15,813 nt of DNA from an uncultured Campylobacter sp. (GTDB taxonomy: Bacteria; Campylobacterota; Campylobacteria; Campylobacterales; Campylobacteraceae). Location of the stretch: the NCBI RefSeq assembly GCF_937997595.1, contig NZ_CALKTS010000119.1, forward strand, positions 1 through 15,813, in the 5' to 3' direction. This document shows, one piece after another, positions 14,399 through 15,813 of this stretch (the first letter of the stretch is position 1; each line of letters begins with the position of its first letter). The notes under the pieces are model-generated. The model saw nothing but the letters and a program-made list of their open reading frames with translations, was not told the DNA's origin and made no database searches. The position numbers were made by a program, and so were the translations under genes.

Positions 14399-15190
14399 AT
14401 CTCAAGCTTTTAAATTTGCGCCCTAGATTTTAAATTTACGCCTCGTAGCGCTATTCGCGCGGGATAGTACAAAGAGGATAAGCCCTCTAAATTTTAAATT
14501 TATGCCTTGTCGCGCCGCATAGTTTTGCGGTTTTTCGCTCCTAGCGGCGGGCGATCTCGCGGGATTATGCTGCCGTTTTTGAGAACGAGAGCCGCGCGCG
14601 ATTGCGGCGTTAAATTTATGCTAAATTTTGCAGAGGTGAGCTGCTACTGATCCTACGATTTTTCGCGGTCACGGTGCCAAATATGCTAAATTTTGCTAGC
14701 AGACGGCAGCCGCTCGCTGCGCGGATAGATAAAATTCCTGTATCAGGCGCCCGGCGAAATTTCACAGCGGAGCTGCGGAAAGAATTTTAACGGCATGCGT
14801 GCGAAAAGAAATTTCAATAGCGTATGGCGAGAAATTTTAGCGACATTGCCTCCCGTTTCGCTTTTTATAAAATTTACAAATTTTATCTCCCGAGCGTGCG
14901 CCGATTACGCCGATGAAGTTTATAAATCCGCTTGCGCTATGCAAACTCTCGGCTTCATTCTTCCGCCGTCACAGAGGCTAAATTTTTTCTAATCACGCTA
15001 CGTGCGCCTCCAAGCAGGTCTGTATTTACATGAGCGCAAAAGTATCCAGCAGCTCTAAATTTAAAAGATAAATTTCATTCGTGCAGATTAAAATTTTAAA
15101 ATTTCAAAGCCCAATCTGTTTAAATTTAACCGAAGTCAGCAGAGCTAAATTTTAAAAAGGTCTAAGCTTTAATGATTTTAAAAAAGATGA
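14399..15190. other. long gene-poor region with small direct repeats
   Basis: About 790 bases without a convincing gene between the lipid enzyme and the fldA terminator. Three near copies of TTTTAAATTTRYGCC occur (14408-14422, 14428-14442, 14492-14506), and ATGCTAAATTTTGC occurs twice perfectly (14618-14631 and 14683-14696). An open frame at 14795-14992 (65 codons) lacks a ribosome site and matches nothing I recognise. Frames read through the region break often, so if a gene was here it is far decayed. Confidence 0.5.
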
Positions 15191-15193
15191 AAG

Positions 15194-15219
15194 TGCCGCG
15201 AAGCGCACGCTTCGCGGCA
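15194..15219 (-). terminator. Rho-independent terminator of fldA
   Basis: A 12-base perfect stem TGCCGCGAAGCG / CGCTTCGCGGCA, with a two-base center that would open to a six-base loop, begins 15 bases after the fldA stop. On the minus strand it is followed by ACTTTCATCTTTTTT. The T-run is a few bases away from the stem, but stem strength and position fit a terminator. Confidence 0.8.
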
Positions 15220-15233
15220 AATTTAAAGGAGGA

Positions 15234-15725
15234 CTATTTAAAAGATGGAGCGATCTGCGCTACCCACGCCTCAATGCGGCTCTCGGTGAGGTCGCTTTGA
15301 TTGTCATTATCTAGCGCGAGGCCAACGAATTTGCCGTCCACTACGGCCTTGCTCTCGTCAAACTCATATCCGTCGGTAGGCACTGCGCCTACGATATTTG
15401 CACCCGCTTTTTTGAAGTTGTCGTATAGCTCGCGCATTGCGTTGCAGTAGGCGTCGCTGTAGCTTGAGCTATCGCCCATGCCGAAAATCGCAACGGTCTT
15501 ACCCGCGACATCAAGGGCTGAAAAGTCAAAGCCCGCCCAGTCGTCCTGCAACTCTCCGTCGTTCCACGTGGAGCTGCCGATGATGAGCGCAGTGTATTTA
15601 TTTAGATCTGCAGGCGCGATGTCCGCAACGTTTTTAAGCTCGTTTTCTATGCCTAGCTTTTCGGAGATCAGCTTCGCGGCGTCCTCAGTATTGCCCATCG
15701 AGCTTCCAAAAATAATTCCAACCAT
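15234..15725 (-). CDS. fldA: flavodoxin FldA, long-chain type
   Basis: An FMN-binding electron carrier. In Campylobacter and Helicobacter it is the acceptor for pyruvate and 2-oxoglutarate oxidoreductases. The 163 residues fit long-chain flavodoxins. The FMN phosphate loop is GSSMGNTED (7-15); the 50s loop SSTWNDGELQDDW has Trp54 where it can stack on the flavin, whereas the H. pylori protein as I remember it has Ala there; the 90s loop is GMGDSSSYSDAY, with Tyr89 the likely second flavin-stacking residue. The end VPTDGYEFDESKAVVDGKFVGLALDNDNQSDLT is the long-chain insert and carboxyl helix. AAAGGAT precedes the ATG. It is a single-gene unit with its own terminator. Confidence 0.97.
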   Translation of the reverse strand: MVGIIFGSSMGNTEDAAKLISEKLGIENELKNVADIAPADLNKYTALIIGSSTWNDGELQDDWAGFDFSALDVAGKTVAIFGMGDSSSYSDAYCNAMRELYDNFKKAGANIVGAVPTDGYEFDESKAVVDGKFVGLALDNDNQSDLTESRIEAWVAQIAPSFK

Positions 15726-15770
15726 TTGGTATCCTTTTAATAAATTTTGTCGGTAAGTTTGTATGGTACT

Positions 15771-15787
15771 AATTTCATAATGAAATT
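15771..15787. promoter_or_regulatory. perfect palindrome upstream of fldA
   Basis: AATTTCAT and ATGAAATT, mirrored around one A, lie 46 bases upstream of the fldA start. This is operator-like in size (17 bases) and position. It does not match the Fur box I know, and AATTTC words are common in this genome, so it may be chance. Confidence 0.35.
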
Positions 15788-15813
15788 TCCCTTAAAGCAT
15801 TCGCTTTTTATCT

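Noticed and set aside
14795..14992. 65-codon open frame on the plus strand
   Set aside because: No ribosome site, no recognisable family, flanks full of stops; kept as spacer.

Overview
The window looks like a chromosomal segment of an epsilonproteobacterium, most likely a Campylobacter of the oral, higher-GC type (C. gracilis is one candidate; species is a guess). Reasons: a dimeric-type dUTPase of the Campylobacter kind, a CiaB-family protein divergent from a YciA-type thioesterase (the arrangement I recall for Cj0914c/Cj0915 in C. jejuni), LuxS, a long-chain flavodoxin, promoters recognisable by the -10 box, and A+T-rich spacers crowded with AAATTT/AAATTTTA words. No rRNA, tRNA, CRISPR array, transposase or integrase was seen.

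Layout. 1-1141 (-): amino-terminal 380 residues of a membrane-anchored DKNYY-repeat protein that runs off the left edge. 1305-1643 (-): small cupin with a hairpin leader. 2230-2733 (-): luxS, divergent from a 4-oxalocrotonate-tautomerase-like gene at 2840-3049 (+). 3371-3784 (-): YhbP-like FMN split-barrel protein, divergent from dut at 3865-4554 (+). 4845-5712 (+): possible 34-residue ORF and an EI24-domain membrane protein, then a 67-residue four-cysteine zinc-finger protein (5786-5989). A perfect six-copy AAAATTCC array lies at 6046-6093. 6259-6678 (-): yciA-like acyl-CoA thioesterase, divergent from ciaB (6864-8678, +). 9245-9928 (+): unrecognised six-helix membrane protein. 10330-10857 (-): YcxB-like protein, divergent from a 1147-residue LplT-PlsC-AMP-ligase fusion (10955-14398, +). 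After a gene-poor 835 bp, fldA (15234-15725, -) closes the window.

The most unusual part is 8802-10337. Two copies of a G-rich, hairpin-forming noncoding repeat sit in inverted orientation (8802-8898 and 10190-10337; 89 of 92 alignable bases identical, one copy with 51 extra bases) around the unrecognised membrane gene. A third, diverged hairpin relative lies inside at 10034-10081. Both main copies carry a G-quadruplex-type run. No transposase is present, so this is either a MITE-like or REP-like family, a structured RNA, or a pair of arms able to invert the segment between them. I do not recognise this repeat.

The genes are mostly single-gene or two-gene units with back-to-back promoters. 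Themes are housekeeping metabolism (dUTP hydrolysis, methyl-cycle detoxification with AI-2 production, acyl-CoA and lysophospholipid turnover, flavodoxin electron transfer) and envelope proteins of unknown role.
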